A stretch of 64,000 bases of DNA from Burkholderiaceae bacterium (GTDB lineage Bacteria; Pseudomonadota; Gammaproteobacteria; Burkholderiales; Burkholderiaceae_C): the NCBI GenBank assembly GCA_024235915.1, contig JACKLO010000008.1:186001-250000 (forward strand), in the 5' to 3' direction. The position numbers were made by a program, and so were the translations under genes. The notes under the pieces were generated by a model that did not search any database, was not told the origin of the DNA, and saw nothing but the letters and a program-made list of their open reading frames with translations. Positions 33,678 to 43,486 of this stretch are shown here, piece by piece; positions within the stretch are counted from its first letter, which is position 1, and each line of letters opens with the position of its first letter.

Positions 33678-34613
33678 TCAAACGCCCGCCAACACCCGCA
33701 CGTGGGCCACCACACTGCGCGCCAGCGCCGACAGCGCGTAGCCCCCCTCCAGGCAGGAGACGATGCGCCCCTGGGCGTGGCGGTCGGCCACGGCCTTGAG
33801 TTGGCGGGTGATCCAGGCGTAGTCGTCTTCCACCAAGCCGAGTTGGCCGAGGTCGTCCTCGCGGTGCGCGTCAAATCCGGCCGAGATGAAGATCATCTGC
33901 GGCTTGAAGGCCTCCAGCGCCGGCAGCCAGCTGCTCTCGATCGTCTGGCGGATCTCCGGCCCGCGCGTGTACGGCGCCACCGGCACGTTGACCATGTTCG
34001 TGCCCTTGGGCACGGCGCCGCTGTAGGGGTACAGCGGGTGCTGGAAGTAGCTGCACATCAGCACCCGTTCGTCGCCGGCGATGATGTCCTCGGTGCCGTT
34101 GCCGTGGTGCACGTCGAAATCGATGATGGCCACGCGCTGCAGGCCGTGCACGTCCAGCGCATGCCTCGCCGCCACCGCCACGTTGTTGAAGAAGCAGAAG
34201 CCCATGGTTTCGTCACGCGTGGCGTGGTGACCCGGCGGGCGCACGGCACAGAACGCGTTCTCCGCCTGGCCCGACAGCACACGGTCGGTGGCCGCCACGG
34301 CGGCGCCGGCGGCGCGCAGCGCCGCGCCCCAGGTGCCGGGGCACACCACGGTGTCCGGGTCCAGCGCCTTGGGCTCGCCCGCCTCGCGCACCTGGCGCAT
34401 GGTCTCCTGCAGCTGCATCACGTAGCCGGCGGTGTGGGCGCGCTCCAGCTGTTCCAGCGTGGCTTCCGGCGCGTCGTGGAAGTCCAGCGCCATGTCGACG
34501 CCGCTGGCGCGCAGCTGGTCGCCGATGGCGTCCAGCCGTTGCGGGCATTCCGGGTGGCCGGCACCCATGTCGTGCAAACGGCACTCGGCGTGGGAGAAGA
34601 ATGCTGTGCTCAT
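33678..34613 (-). CDS. histone deacetylase family protein (acetylpolyamine/protein deacetylase-like)
   Basis: A 311-residue class II-like deacetylase. The zinc-site and catalytic motifs are present: RPPGHHA, DFDVHHGNGT, SAGFDAHRED and LEGGYAL. Bacterial members act on acetylated polyamines, acetoin-related substrates or proteins; the substrate cannot be told here. The start at 34613 is only 36 bp from the divergent moxR start, so the two promoters must overlap. Longer open frames upstream run antisense to moxR and are not real. Confidence 0.9.
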   Translation of the reverse strand: MSTAFFSHAECRLHDMGAGHPECPQRLDAIGDQLRASGVDMALDFHDAPEATLEQLERAHTAGYVMQLQETMRQVREAGEPKALDPDTVVCPGTWGAALRAAGAAVAATDRVLSGQAENAFCAVRPPGHHATRDETMGFCFFNNVAVAARHALDVHGLQRVAIIDFDVHHGNGTEDIIAGDERVLMCSYFQHPLYPYSGAVPKGTNMVNVPVAPYTRGPEIRQTIESSWLPALEAFKPQMIFISAGFDAHREDDLGQLGLVEDDYAWITRQLKAVADRHAQGRIVSCLEGGYALSALARSVVAHVRVLAGV

Positions 34614-34649
34614 GCGCGGGGTCAGGGCCTTTCGGGCAACATCGTGCGG

Positions 34650-35576
<927 letters not shown>

Positions 35577-35595
35577 CGCGGCGCCGGCTGACCGC

Positions 35596-36564
35596 ATGGG
35601 CCTGATGGCACGCCTGGACGACTGGTTCGTCGCCCGCCTGCCGGCGGCCGACACCTGGGCGCTGGGCCAGCGCAACATCTACATCGTGCCCACACGCGGT
35701 GGCTTCACCTTCGCGATGCTGCTGGTACTGATGCTGCTGACGGCCATCAACTACCAGCTCAACCTGGGCTACGTGCTGGCCTTCCTGTTGGGCGGTGCGG
35801 CCGTGGTGTCGATGCACGTCACCCACGCCACGCTGCGCGGGCTGACGCTGCGGCTGAAACCCGGCGCGCCGGAATGGGCCGGCCAGCCGGCGTTGCTGGA
35901 AGTGGTGATCGACAGCCCGGACCGCATGCGCCACGCGCTGGCCGTGCGCTGGCGCGACCGTGGCCGCAAGGGGCGCGCGGCCCCATCGGGCCAGACCTGG
36001 ACCGCCGTGGACGTGCCCGCCGGCGGCCAGGCCAGTGCCACGCTGAGCTTCGTGCCCGCGCACCGCGGCTGGCACGCCGTGCCGCCCATCGTGGTCGAGA
36101 CCGGCTTCCCGTTCGGCTTCTTCCGCGCCTGGACGGTGTGGCGGCCGGCGGCACGCGTGCTGGCCTGGCCGCGGCCAGAGCATCCGGCGCCTTCACTGCC
36201 ACCGGCGCAACCGGTGCCCGGCGATCAGGCGCTGGCGCAGCGGGCCGCCGGCAGCGAGCTCGACGGTGTGCGCCCCTGGCGCCGGGGCGACACGCTGCGC
36301 CAGGTGGTCTGGAAGAAGGTGGCGCGCAGCGGCGAACTGGTCAGCCGCGAGACGGCTGCCGTTGGCAGCCAGGAACTCTGGCTGGACTGGCAGGCCACCC
36401 ACGGCACGGCCGAAGCGCGGCTGTCGCGGCTGGCGGCCTGGGTGGAGCTCGCGGAACGCCGCGGCCTGGCCTGGGGCCTGCGTCTGCCGGGCCTGGAACT
36501 GCCCTGCGCCCAGGGCGACGCCCACCGCCGCCTGGCGCTGGAGAAGCTGGCGACATGGGCCTGA
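35596..36564 (+). CDS. DUF58 domain-containing protein
   Basis: A 322-residue protein with two membrane helices at about 35-75 and a soluble part ending in the DUF58 motif (VRPWRRGDTLRQVVWKKVAR). The fold resembles von Willebrand A domains. It is 19 bp after moxR and overlaps the transglutaminase gene by 10 bp. It probably works with MoxR and the transglutaminase at the membrane; the exact activity is unknown. Confidence 0.9.
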   Translation: MGLMARLDDWFVARLPAADTWALGQRNIYIVPTRGGFTFAMLLVLMLLTAINYQLNLGYVLAFLLGGAAVVSMHVTHATLRGLTLRLKPGAPEWAGQPALLEVVIDSPDRMRHALAVRWRDRGRKGRAAPSGQTWTAVDVPAGGQASATLSFVPAHRGWHAVPPIVVETGFPFGFFRAWTVWRPAARVLAWPRPEHPAPSLPPAQPVPGDQALAQRAAGSELDGVRPWRRGDTLRQVVWKKVARSGELVSRETAAVGSQELWLDWQATHGTAEARLSRLAAWVELAERRGLAWGLRLPGLELPCAQGDAHRRLALEKLATWA

Positions 36565-38600
36565 ACCCGGCCTCAGGCGTGCAGGCGCGATGGCGGCAGC
36601 TGCCGCGCGAAGCGCGCGACACGCTGTTCCAGCTGGCCGTCATCGGCTGGACCATGCTGCCGCACACGCTGCACCTGGCGCCCTGGTGCACGGCGCTGGC
36701 CGCGGTGATCCTGATGGTGCGCGCACGTCTGGCGGTTTCCGGCGCGGCCTTGCCCAGCCGCTGGACGCTGGTGGCGGTGCTGGGCCTGGCCACTGGCCTG
36801 ACACTGCTGACCGAGCGCACCCTGCTGGGCAAGGAGGCCGGCGTCACCATGCTGGTGGTGCTGATGGCGCTGAAGACGCTGGAACTGCGGGCCCGCCGCG
36901 ACGCGATGGTCGTGTTCATGCTCGGCTTCTTCCTGGTGCTCACGAACTTCCTGTATTCGCAGTCGCCCCTGGTGGCCGCGGCGATGCTGGTCGCGGTGTG
37001 GGGCCTGCTGACCGCACTGGCCCTGGCCCACATGCCGGTGGGATTGCCACCCTTGGGCACCGCCGGGCGCGTGGCAGCGAAGTCGGCGCTGTGGGGTCTG
37101 CCGGTGATGCTGGTGCTGTTCCTGCTGTTCCCGCGCATCGGCCCGTTGTGGGGCCTGCCCGGCGATGCCGAGGGCCGCACCGGCCTGTCGGGCTCGCTCA
37201 CGCTGGGCGGCGTGGCCGAACTGGCCAACGACGACGCCATCGCAATGCGCGTGCGCTTCCTGGACCGAGCGCCCCCACCGGAGGCGCTGTATTTCCGCGG
37301 CCCGGTGCTGTCGGTCTTCGATGGCCGGGTCTGGACGCGCAGCCTGCGGCCGGCGCCGGAACCGTCGCCGGAACTGCTGGGCCGCCCGCTGCGCTACGAG
37401 GCCATGCTCGAGCCCAGCCGGCTGGCGGCCGTACCCCTGCTGGAACTGACCGACGACGACCCTTCCGTCGCGCCACAGGCTCGCGGTTTCAGCCTCAGCC
37501 GGCGCCCCGACCAACAGTGGGTGGCGGACCGCCCGATCGATGCCCGCGTGCGTCTGGAAGGCACTGCCTGGACGCGCCACCGCCATGGCCCGATGCAACC
37601 CAATCTGGCGTTGCGGGACTTCGTGAACCTGCCGCCGGCACGCAACCCGCGCACGCTGCAGTGGGCTGCCGACCTGCGCCACCGTGACGACCTGCGCGAG
37701 GCCGACGCACGCACCCTGGCCAGCGCCGTGCTGCGCCACATCCGCGAGCAGGACTACCGCTACACATTGACGCCGGGCGTCTACGAGTCGGCCGACACCA
37801 TCGACGAGTTCTGGCTCGACCGCCGGCAGGGCTTCTGCGAACACTTTGCCACCGCCTTTGTCGTGATCATGCGCGCGCTGGACGTGCCGGCGCGCGTGGT
37901 CACCGGTTATCAGGGCGCCGACCCAGCCACCGTGGACGGCTGGTTCATCGTCCGCCAGAGCAACGCGCACGCCTGGGCTGAGATTTGGCAGCAGGGTGAA
38001 GGCTGGATCCGCGTCGACCCCACGGCCGCCGTGGCGCCGGAACGTGTGCAACTGAGCCGCAGCCTGCTGCCGGCTCCGGGTTTCGTGACCGGCACGCTTC
38101 ACGCCGTCAACCCCGCGCTGGCGGCCCAGCTGCGGATGCTGTGGGAACGGTTCGACCAGCGTTGGAGCGAGTGGGTGCTGAACTATTCGCGCACCCGCCA
38201 GTTCGACCTGCTGGAATCCCTGGGCATGCAGGCGCCACGCTGGCAGGACCTGGCCTATGTGCTGGCCGTGCTGCTCGGCAGCGTCAGCCTGGCGGGTGCG
38301 GGCTGGGCCCTTTGGGACCGCCATCGGCAGGACCCCTGGCAACGCCTGCATCGGCGCATCGCCGCCCGGCTGGCGGCCCTGGGCGTCAGCGTGGCCCCCC
38401 ACCACCCGCCGCGCACGCGCGCCGGGGCCGTGCGTGCCACGCTGGGCGACACCGGCGAGGCGCTGGCCCGCACGCTGGAGCGCCTGGACCACGCGCGTTA
38501 CGCATCCGCCGGTCGCGCCCCACCCGACCGGCGGTGGTGGCGACAGTTTCTGGCGGAAGTGGCCAGGATCCCCCCATCTGCGCGGGGTCCCTCGACGTAG
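36555..38600 (+). CDS. transmembrane transglutaminase-like protein (TgpA family, DUF3488)
   Basis: A 681-residue protein. The first 200 residues hold about six membrane helices (DUF3488); then comes a periplasmic transglutaminase-like domain with the Cys-His-Asp triad in QGFCEHFATAF, NAHAWAEIW and WIRVDPTAAV; a last helix near 560-580 is followed by a DUF4129-like tail. TgpA of Pseudomonas is the known relative and is essential there. Third gene of the MoxR-DUF58 operon; the start overlaps the DUF58 stop by 10 bp. Confidence 0.92.
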   Translation: MGLNPASGVQARWRQLPREARDTLFQLAVIGWTMLPHTLHLAPWCTALAAVILMVRARLAVSGAALPSRWTLVAVLGLATGLTLLTERTLLGKEAGVTMLVVLMALKTLELRARRDAMVVFMLGFFLVLTNFLYSQSPLVAAAMLVAVWGLLTALALAHMPVGLPPLGTAGRVAAKSALWGLPVMLVLFLLFPRIGPLWGLPGDAEGRTGLSGSLTLGGVAELANDDAIAMRVRFLDRAPPPEALYFRGPVLSVFDGRVWTRSLRPAPEPSPELLGRPLRYEAMLEPSRLAAVPLLELTDDDPSVAPQARGFSLSRRPDQQWVADRPIDARVRLEGTAWTRHRHGPMQPNLALRDFVNLPPARNPRTLQWAADLRHRDDLREADARTLASAVLRHIREQDYRYTLTPGVYESADTIDEFWLDRRQGFCEHFATAFVVIMRALDVPARVVTGYQGADPATVDGWFIVRQSNAHAWAEIWQQGEGWIRVDPTAAVAPERVQLSRSLLPAPGFVTGTLHAVNPALAAQLRMLWERFDQRWSEWVLNYSRTRQFDLLESLGMQAPRWQDLAYVLAVLLGSVSLAGAGWALWDRHRQDPWQRLHRRIAARLAALGVSVAPHHPPRTRAGAVRATLGDTGEALARTLERLDHARYASAGRAPPDRRWWRQFLAEVARIPPSARGPST

Positions 38601-38698
38601 GCCAACCGGCTGAATTCCTGCACAGGCCCGTGCCGGTCAATCGTTTACATTGGGATACAGGTGCGCGGCCAGGGTGGGGCCGTGCTGGAGAAGCGGCG

Positions 38699-39802
38699 AT
38701 GCGCGAAACCTGGTTCCTGGAAGACTTGGCGGCAGACAGCACACGGCTGACCCACCGCATCCTCACCTGGCCCTGCCGCATCGGCCGCGACCCGGCCGGC
38801 GACCTCGTCATCGACGCCCACACCGTTTCCCGCCGGCACGCGGAGCTCGCCCTCGACGCGGACGGCAAGCTCTGGCTCACCGACCTGGGCAGCAGCAACG
38901 GCACGCGCGTGAATGGCGAGACCATCCAGGGTCGCGTGCCGGTGGCCGCCGGCGACGTGGTCCATTTCGGCCAGATCGATTTCCGCCTGGGCGTGGATTC
39001 GACCACCCGCCTGGTCGCGACCGCGGCCGACGATGACCGCACCCAGATCGTCAGCGCGGGCCAGGCCCTTGCCGAGCGCTTCGTGCGCAAGGAACCCGAA
39101 CTGCTGGAACTCATGCGGGGCCAAGGACTCTCTGCGGCCGCGCAGCCGATCGTGGACGCTCAGGGCGGTACGGTCTGGGCCTACGAACTGCTGGGCCGCT
39201 GCACGCACCCGGGCCTGCCGAGTTCACCGATGCAGTTGTTTGTCCTGGCCGCCAAGCTGAAGCGGGCGGCGGAACTCAGCGAAGCATTCCGCGCGTACGG
39301 CGTGCGCGCGCTGGCACCACGTCTGAGTGGCCAGAAGGTCTTCGTGAACACCCACCCCAGTGAGACCTTTGCCGGCGACTTCTTTGCCGCGCTCAAGGCG
39401 TTGAAAGATGTAGACGGCGCGCCGGAACTGGTGGTCGAGGTTCACGAAACGGCGGCAGAGAACGTGGCCGCGATGCGTGAACTCGCCGCCGGTCTGGCCG
39501 ACATCGACGTGCCCTTCGCCTACGATGATTTCGGCGCCGGCCAATCCCGCCTGCAGGAACTGGTGAAGGTGCCACCCCACTTCGTCAAGTTCGACATGGG
39601 CCTGATCCGTGGCCTGGACCAGGCACCGGCGGCAACGCAGGACATGGTGCGCGGTCTGGTGCGCGGCGTCATCGGCCTGGGCTCGGTGCCCCTGGCCGAA
39701 GGCGTCGAGACCGAGGGCGAGGCGGCCATCTGCCGGGACATGGGTTTCCAGCTGATCCAGGGCTACCTCACCGGCCGGCCGCGGCCGGTCGGCGAGATCT
39801 AG
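38699..39802 (+). CDS. FHA domain - EAL domain fusion protein
   Basis: A 367-residue cytoplasmic protein. Residues 20-100 are an FHA phosphothreonine-binding domain (IGRDPAGDLVID, VSRRHAEL, DLGSSNGTRVNG). Residues about 140-360 form an EAL domain whose first motif reads YELLGR in place of EALLR, as in YuxH-like proteins; the later residues (VEVHE, YDDFGAG, VKFD, EGVET) are kept. It may be a c-di-GMP hydrolase or only a binder. GGAG about 10 bases before the ATG supports the start. It lies 98 bp after the transglutaminase gene and its end overlaps the reductase gene by 4 bp, tail to tail. Confidence 0.88.
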   Translation: MRETWFLEDLAADSTRLTHRILTWPCRIGRDPAGDLVIDAHTVSRRHAELALDADGKLWLTDLGSSNGTRVNGETIQGRVPVAAGDVVHFGQIDFRLGVDSTTRLVATAADDDRTQIVSAGQALAERFVRKEPELLELMRGQGLSAAAQPIVDAQGGTVWAYELLGRCTHPGLPSSPMQLFVLAAKLKRAAELSEAFRAYGVRALAPRLSGQKVFVNTHPSETFAGDFFAALKALKDVDGAPELVVEVHETAAENVAAMRELAAGLADIDVPFAYDDFGAGQSRLQELVKVPPHFVKFDMGLIRGLDQAPAATQDMVRGLVRGVIGLGSVPLAEGVETEGEAAICRDMGFQLIQGYLTGRPRPVGEI

Positions 39803-40962
39803 GTCGCCAGCAGGCTGGCCAGCTCGAAGCCCGGATCGGCCGCCTGCGTCGGGGTCGGCCCAAGCCCGGCATCGAGCAGCTTGCGCGCCTGCAGGTGCAC
39901 CTTGGCATCGTCGACGCTGTCCACCGCGATCAAGCGGTCACCGGCGTAGTGCCAGACCGAGAACGCGGACCCTTCGAGTTCGCCGCGCAGCACGCTGCGG
40001 TCGGCGCCGGCCGACAGCCCGGCCATCTGCAGCTTGCGGCCGTACTGGTCCGACCAGAACCAGGGTGTGGCGATGAAAGGCCGCGCCTGCCCCAGCAGCG
40101 TGGCCGCTGCGGCCTTGCCGCCTTCGGTGGCACCCTGCACCGATTCCAGCCGCAGCAGCCGGCCATCCGGCAGCCGGCGCACTGTGCAATCGCCCGCGGC
40201 CACGATGGCCGGGTCGCTGGTCCGGCCCTGCGCATCCACGACGATGCCCCCATCGCAGTCCAGCCCGGCGGCGCGGGCCAGCGCGTCGTTCGGCGTCACG
40301 CCAATGCCCAGCAGCACCTCCGCCGGGTCCACGCCCTCGGCCGATGCGCCCAGGCGCAGGTCGACACCCTGGGCGCGATGCAGGCGTGCGAACCAATCGG
40401 ACAGCAGCGGTGGCAGCGCGCGCGCCAGCAGGCGTGGCTGGGCTTCGATCACCGTGACCGCCAGACAGAGCTTGCGCGCCGTCGCGGCCACTTCCAGCCC
40501 GATGAAGCCGCCTCCGACCACCGTCAGCGGCCGGCTTTGGGCCTTCAGCCGCTGCAGCAACGCCGCCAGCGCCTCAGCATCGTCCCGGCCGCGAAGCACA
40601 GCGGCCGTTTCGAAGCCCGGCAGCCGGCGCGGCGTCGCGCCGGTGGCCAGCACGAGGCCGTCATAGGGCTCGCGACTTCCATCACCCAGGCTGATCGTGT
40701 GTGCGGCCCGGTCAATGCCCATCACCGCCACGCCGGTGCGCAGCACGATGCCCTTCTTCGCCAGCATCTCCGGTGCGCGCATGACCAGCTGCGCGGCCTG
40801 CATGTCGCCGGCCAGCCAGCCCTTGGACAGCGGTGGCCGGTGATAGGGGCCATGTGGCTCGTCGCCGAACAGCGTGATGGCCCCGGTGTAGCCACCGGTG
40901 CGCAGCGCTTCGGCCGTGGCCACGGCGGCCTGGCCAGCGCCGACGATGCACACGCGCGCCAT
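39799..40962 (-). CDS. FAD-dependent ferredoxin reductase of a class I P450 system
   Basis: A 387-residue flavoprotein like putidaredoxin reductase: FAD-binding GAGQAA at 8-13, NAD-binding GGGFIGLE near 150, and the AAGDCTV FAD motif. It should pass electrons from NAD(P)H to the ferredoxin encoded 7 bp upstream. Compared with relatives of about 405-410 residues, the stretch between the second Rossmann fold and the GIGVTPND motif is short: a beta-hairpin of roughly 20-25 residues seems missing after RLGASAEG. Third gene of the P450 operon. Confidence 0.9.
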   Translation of the reverse strand: MARVCIVGAGQAAVATAEALRTGGYTGAITLFGDEPHGPYHRPPLSKGWLAGDMQAAQLVMRAPEMLAKKGIVLRTGVAVMGIDRAAHTISLGDGSREPYDGLVLATGATPRRLPGFETAAVLRGRDDAEALAALLQRLKAQSRPLTVVGGGFIGLEVAATARKLCLAVTVIEAQPRLLARALPPLLSDWFARLHRAQGVDLRLGASAEGVDPAEVLLGIGVTPNDALARAAGLDCDGGIVVDAQGRTSDPAIVAAGDCTVRRLPDGRLLRLESVQGATEGGKAAAATLLGQARPFIATPWFWSDQYGRKLQMAGLSAGADRSVLRGELEGSAFSVWHYAGDRLIAVDSVDDAKVHLQARKLLDAGLGPTPTQAADPGFELASLLAT

Positions 40963-40969
40963 GCCGGCC

Positions 40970-41293
40970 CTACTCCTGGTTCGGAGGCAGCGTCACCGTG
41001 CCGCCTGCCATGCCCGGGGCTGCCTTGATCTGGCAGGCCAGCCGGCTGTTGGGCCGGCGCTCGGCGGCCACGTTGGCCAGCATGTCCAGTTCACCGGGCT
41101 GGGGCGGCGGCAGCACGCGCATCAGCAGGTCGTCTACATAACAGTGGCAGGTGGCGCAGGCACAGGAACCGCCGCATTCCCCCAGGATGCCGTCCACGCC
41201 GTTGGCCGTGGCCGCCTGCATCAGGCTCCAGCCGTCGGGCACGTCCAGTTCGGTGGTGGCACCGTTGTCTTCGATGAAGGTCAGGGCCGTCAT
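40970..41293 (-). CDS. 2Fe-2S ferredoxin (adrenodoxin type)
   Basis: A 107-residue ferredoxin with the vertebrate/putidaredoxin-type spacing C-x5-C-x2-C in ECGGSCACATCHCYV and the fourth cysteine in RLACQI. It is the electron carrier between the reductase downstream and the P450 upstream. The start at 41293 overlaps the P450 stop by 4 bp (ATGA), which supports coupling and excludes the longer frame. Confidence 0.93.
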   Translation of the reverse strand: MTALTFIEDNGATTELDVPDGWSLMQAATANGVDGILGECGGSCACATCHCYVDDLLMRVLPPPQPGELDMLANVAAERRPNSRLACQIKAAPGMAGGTVTLPPNQE

Positions 41294-42468
41294 GCCAGGC
41301 GCTCCAGTGCCAGCCGCGTCGGGCTGCGGAAGGTGGACGACGGCATCCACGCCAGCGTCTCCTCCTCACGCCGGTAGTCGGGCACGACCTTGTGGAACTC
41401 GTCGAAGGCGATGTTCACCGACAACCGGGCGATCGCCGTGCCCAGGCAGGCGTGCACACCACCACCGAAGCCTAGGTGGCCGCGCGGCTTGCGGCGGATG
41501 TCGTAGCGGTCCGGGTCCGGGAACTGGCGCTCGTCGCGGTTGCCCGAGCCATAGGCCAGGCAGACGAAGTCGCCGGCCTTCATGGTCTGGCCGTGCAGCG
41601 TCACGTCCTTCTGCAGGCAGCGCTTGAAGCGCTGGGCGGAGGTGTTGTAGCGCAGCGATTCCTCGATCGCCTCCTTCAGCAGCGAAGGATCGGCCACCAC
41701 CTCGGCGCGGGCCTGCGCCTGGTCGGCCAGGTTCAACGCGAACATGCTCATGAAGCCGCCAAGACTCTCGATGCCGGCCATGATCAGCGTCGTGGTGGTC
41801 AGCAGCACCTCACGCTCGTCCAGCCGGTCGCCGTCGATCTCGGCGGTGCTGAAGTGCGAGATCAGGTCGTTGACAGGATTCTTCCGCCGCTCGGCGATCA
41901 CGGTGGCCGCATAGTCCTGCATCCACTGGTAGGCCGCGACGTGCTGCGGCGCCTTGGCGCGCGTGACCGGGTCGCTCTGCACCATCAGCACCGCCTTCTC
42001 GCGCACCCGGGCCTCGCCGCCTCCATCTCCATCGGTAGGCAGGCCCAGCGCCGCAAACAGCACGCGCACGGTGAACTTCGACGAGAAGTCGTCGATGAAG
42101 TCGAAGCGCGGCAGGCCCGCCAGCGGAGCCGCCGTGGCCTGGGCGATGGCGCGGATCGGCTCGGCCAGCGCCTCCAGGTTGCGCTTCATGAACGCGTGCT
42201 GGATCAGGCCGCGAAGGCGGTCATGGCGCGGGGGATCGGTGGTGCCCAGGGTGGCGCCGGCGCGCCCGGGCAGTTCCGTCATCAGGTTGCCCTGGGCCGA
42301 CGAATAGGTCCGCCAGTCCTGCCCGGCACTGACGATGTCGGCGTAGCGCGAGAGGATCCACATCTGTGCCTCCTCGCTCCAGAAGCAGGGGTGCTCGTCG
42401 CGCAGGACCTTGTACGCGGGGAACGGGTCGGCGTCGATGGCCGGCGAATAGGGGTCGAAGCTGAACAT
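41290..42468 (-). CDS. cytochrome P450
   Basis: A 392-residue bacterial class I P450. The heme loop FGGGVHACLG places the thiolate ligand at about Cys341; the K-helix ExxR is EESLR. The I-helix oxygen-activation motif is AGIES, with Ser where most P450s have Thr (AGxET/AGxDT). No signal or membrane anchor, so cytosolic. It heads an operon with its ferredoxin and reductase and is divergent from a PobR-like AraC regulator, which suggests an aromatic substrate. The CYP family cannot be named from sequence alone. Confidence 0.93.
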   Translation of the reverse strand: MFSFDPYSPAIDADPFPAYKVLRDEHPCFWSEEAQMWILSRYADIVSAGQDWRTYSSAQGNLMTELPGRAGATLGTTDPPRHDRLRGLIQHAFMKRNLEALAEPIRAIAQATAAPLAGLPRFDFIDDFSSKFTVRVLFAALGLPTDGDGGGEARVREKAVLMVQSDPVTRAKAPQHVAAYQWMQDYAATVIAERRKNPVNDLISHFSTAEIDGDRLDEREVLLTTTTLIMAGIESLGGFMSMFALNLADQAQARAEVVADPSLLKEAIEESLRYNTSAQRFKRCLQKDVTLHGQTMKAGDFVCLAYGSGNRDERQFPDPDRYDIRRKPRGHLGFGGGVHACLGTAIARLSVNIAFDEFHKVVPDYRREEETLAWMPSSTFRSPTRLALERLA

Positions 42469-42580
42469 GGCTTGTCTCCGGTCTTGCCCATGTGGTTGGC
42501 ATGGAAATCTTGCCGGCAGGCGCTCGATTCCACCATCCACAAGTTCGGCCAAGACTTGCACTTTTGCCGTAGGATGAAAC
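42469..42580. promoter_or_regulatory. divergent promoter region of P450 operon and AraC regulator
   Basis: A 112-bp gap between the P450 start and the regulator start. It must carry the control sites of both units. A TTGCAC..TTTTGCC stretch and the AT-richer right end are the likeliest promoter parts, but I see no certain operator. Confidence 0.35.
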
Positions 42581-43486
42581 ATGCCCTCCCGACGACCACG
42601 GCGCGCCGACCTGCCGGCCTTCGCCCTCTATGGCGAGCAGCGTGCCGCTGCACCGGCGATGCTGCATGTCGAATCCATCGCGTCGCGCAGCCGCCTCTAC
42701 GACTGGGAGATCGACTCGCACGTGCACCATGGCCTGCACCAGTTGCTGTGGCTGCGCGCCGGCCCGGTGCAGGCACGGTTGGACGAATCACGCACCGAGG
42801 CCGAAGGCCCACTGGCCATCGCCATCCCACCCGCCGTGGCCCATGCCTTCCGCTTCACGCCGGAGACCGACGGCATGGTGCTGACACTGGATGCGCGACG
42901 GCTGGCCGAAGGCGAACCCGGTGCCTTCGGGCAGGCGCTGCAGTCCCTGTTCGCCCTGCCCCGTGTGGTGCGGGTGCCGGCGCACGAGGCCGGCCGACTG
43001 CAGGCGCTGATGGCGGCGCTGCACACCGAGACCCTGGCCGACGAAAGCTCACCCGTACCCACCTGGCTGGCGCGCAGCGTGGTCTGGCGCCTCGCCCAGC
43101 TCGCGCAGCGCAGCGACGCCAGTGCGCCGTCCGACCAGGCCGAACACCGTGCGCGCGATGCCATCTACACGCGTTGGCTGGTGCTGCTGGAAGCCCACTA
43201 CCGTGAACACTGGCCGGTGGCGCGTTATGCCGAACGCCTGGGCCTCAGTACCGAGCGGCTCAACCGCCTGGTGCGGGCCGAGACCGGGCTGAACGCCCAG
43301 GCGCTGCTGCACGCCCGCCTGTTCCGTGAGGCCTGCCGACGCTTGGTGCATGTGGCGGCACCGGTCTCGCGCATCGGCTTTGAACTGGGGTTCGACGACC
43401 CGGCCTACTTCTGCCGCTTCTTCAAACGCCACGCCGGTGTCGGGCCACGCGAGTACCGCCAGCGCGTCAGCACCGCGGCCGGTTGA
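42581..43486 (+). CDS. AraC-family transcriptional regulator (PobR-like)
   Basis: A 301-residue regulator. Residues 45-110 form a cupin-like effector domain (HVHHGLHQLLWL), and residues 195-295 hold the double HTH of AraC proteins ending in FDDPAYFCRFFKRHAGVGPREYRQR. Its overall shape and the N-terminal LPAFALYGE are like PobR, the 4-hydroxybenzoate-responsive activator of pobA. Here no pobA is present; the divergent neighbour is the P450 operon. Its stop abuts the stop of the PEP-CTERM gene in a TGATCA palindrome. Confidence 0.88.
   Translation: MPSRRPRRADLPAFALYGEQRAAAPAMLHVESIASRSRLYDWEIDSHVHHGLHQLLWLRAGPVQARLDESRTEAEGPLAIAIPPAVAHAFRFTPETDGMVLTLDARRLAEGEPGAFGQALQSLFALPRVVRVPAHEAGRLQALMAALHTETLADESSPVPTWLARSVVWRLAQLAQRSDASAPSDQAEHRARDAIYTRWLVLLEAHYREHWPVARYAERLGLSTERLNRLVRAETGLNAQALLHARLFREACRRLVHVAAPVSRIGFELGFDDPAYFCRFFKRHAGVGPREYRQRVSTAAG

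Noticed and set aside
38141..38698. Longer start for the FHA-EAL protein inside the transglutaminase gene
   Set aside because: The upstream residues are an out-of-frame read of the transglutaminase gene; the ATG at 38699 has a ribosome-binding site.
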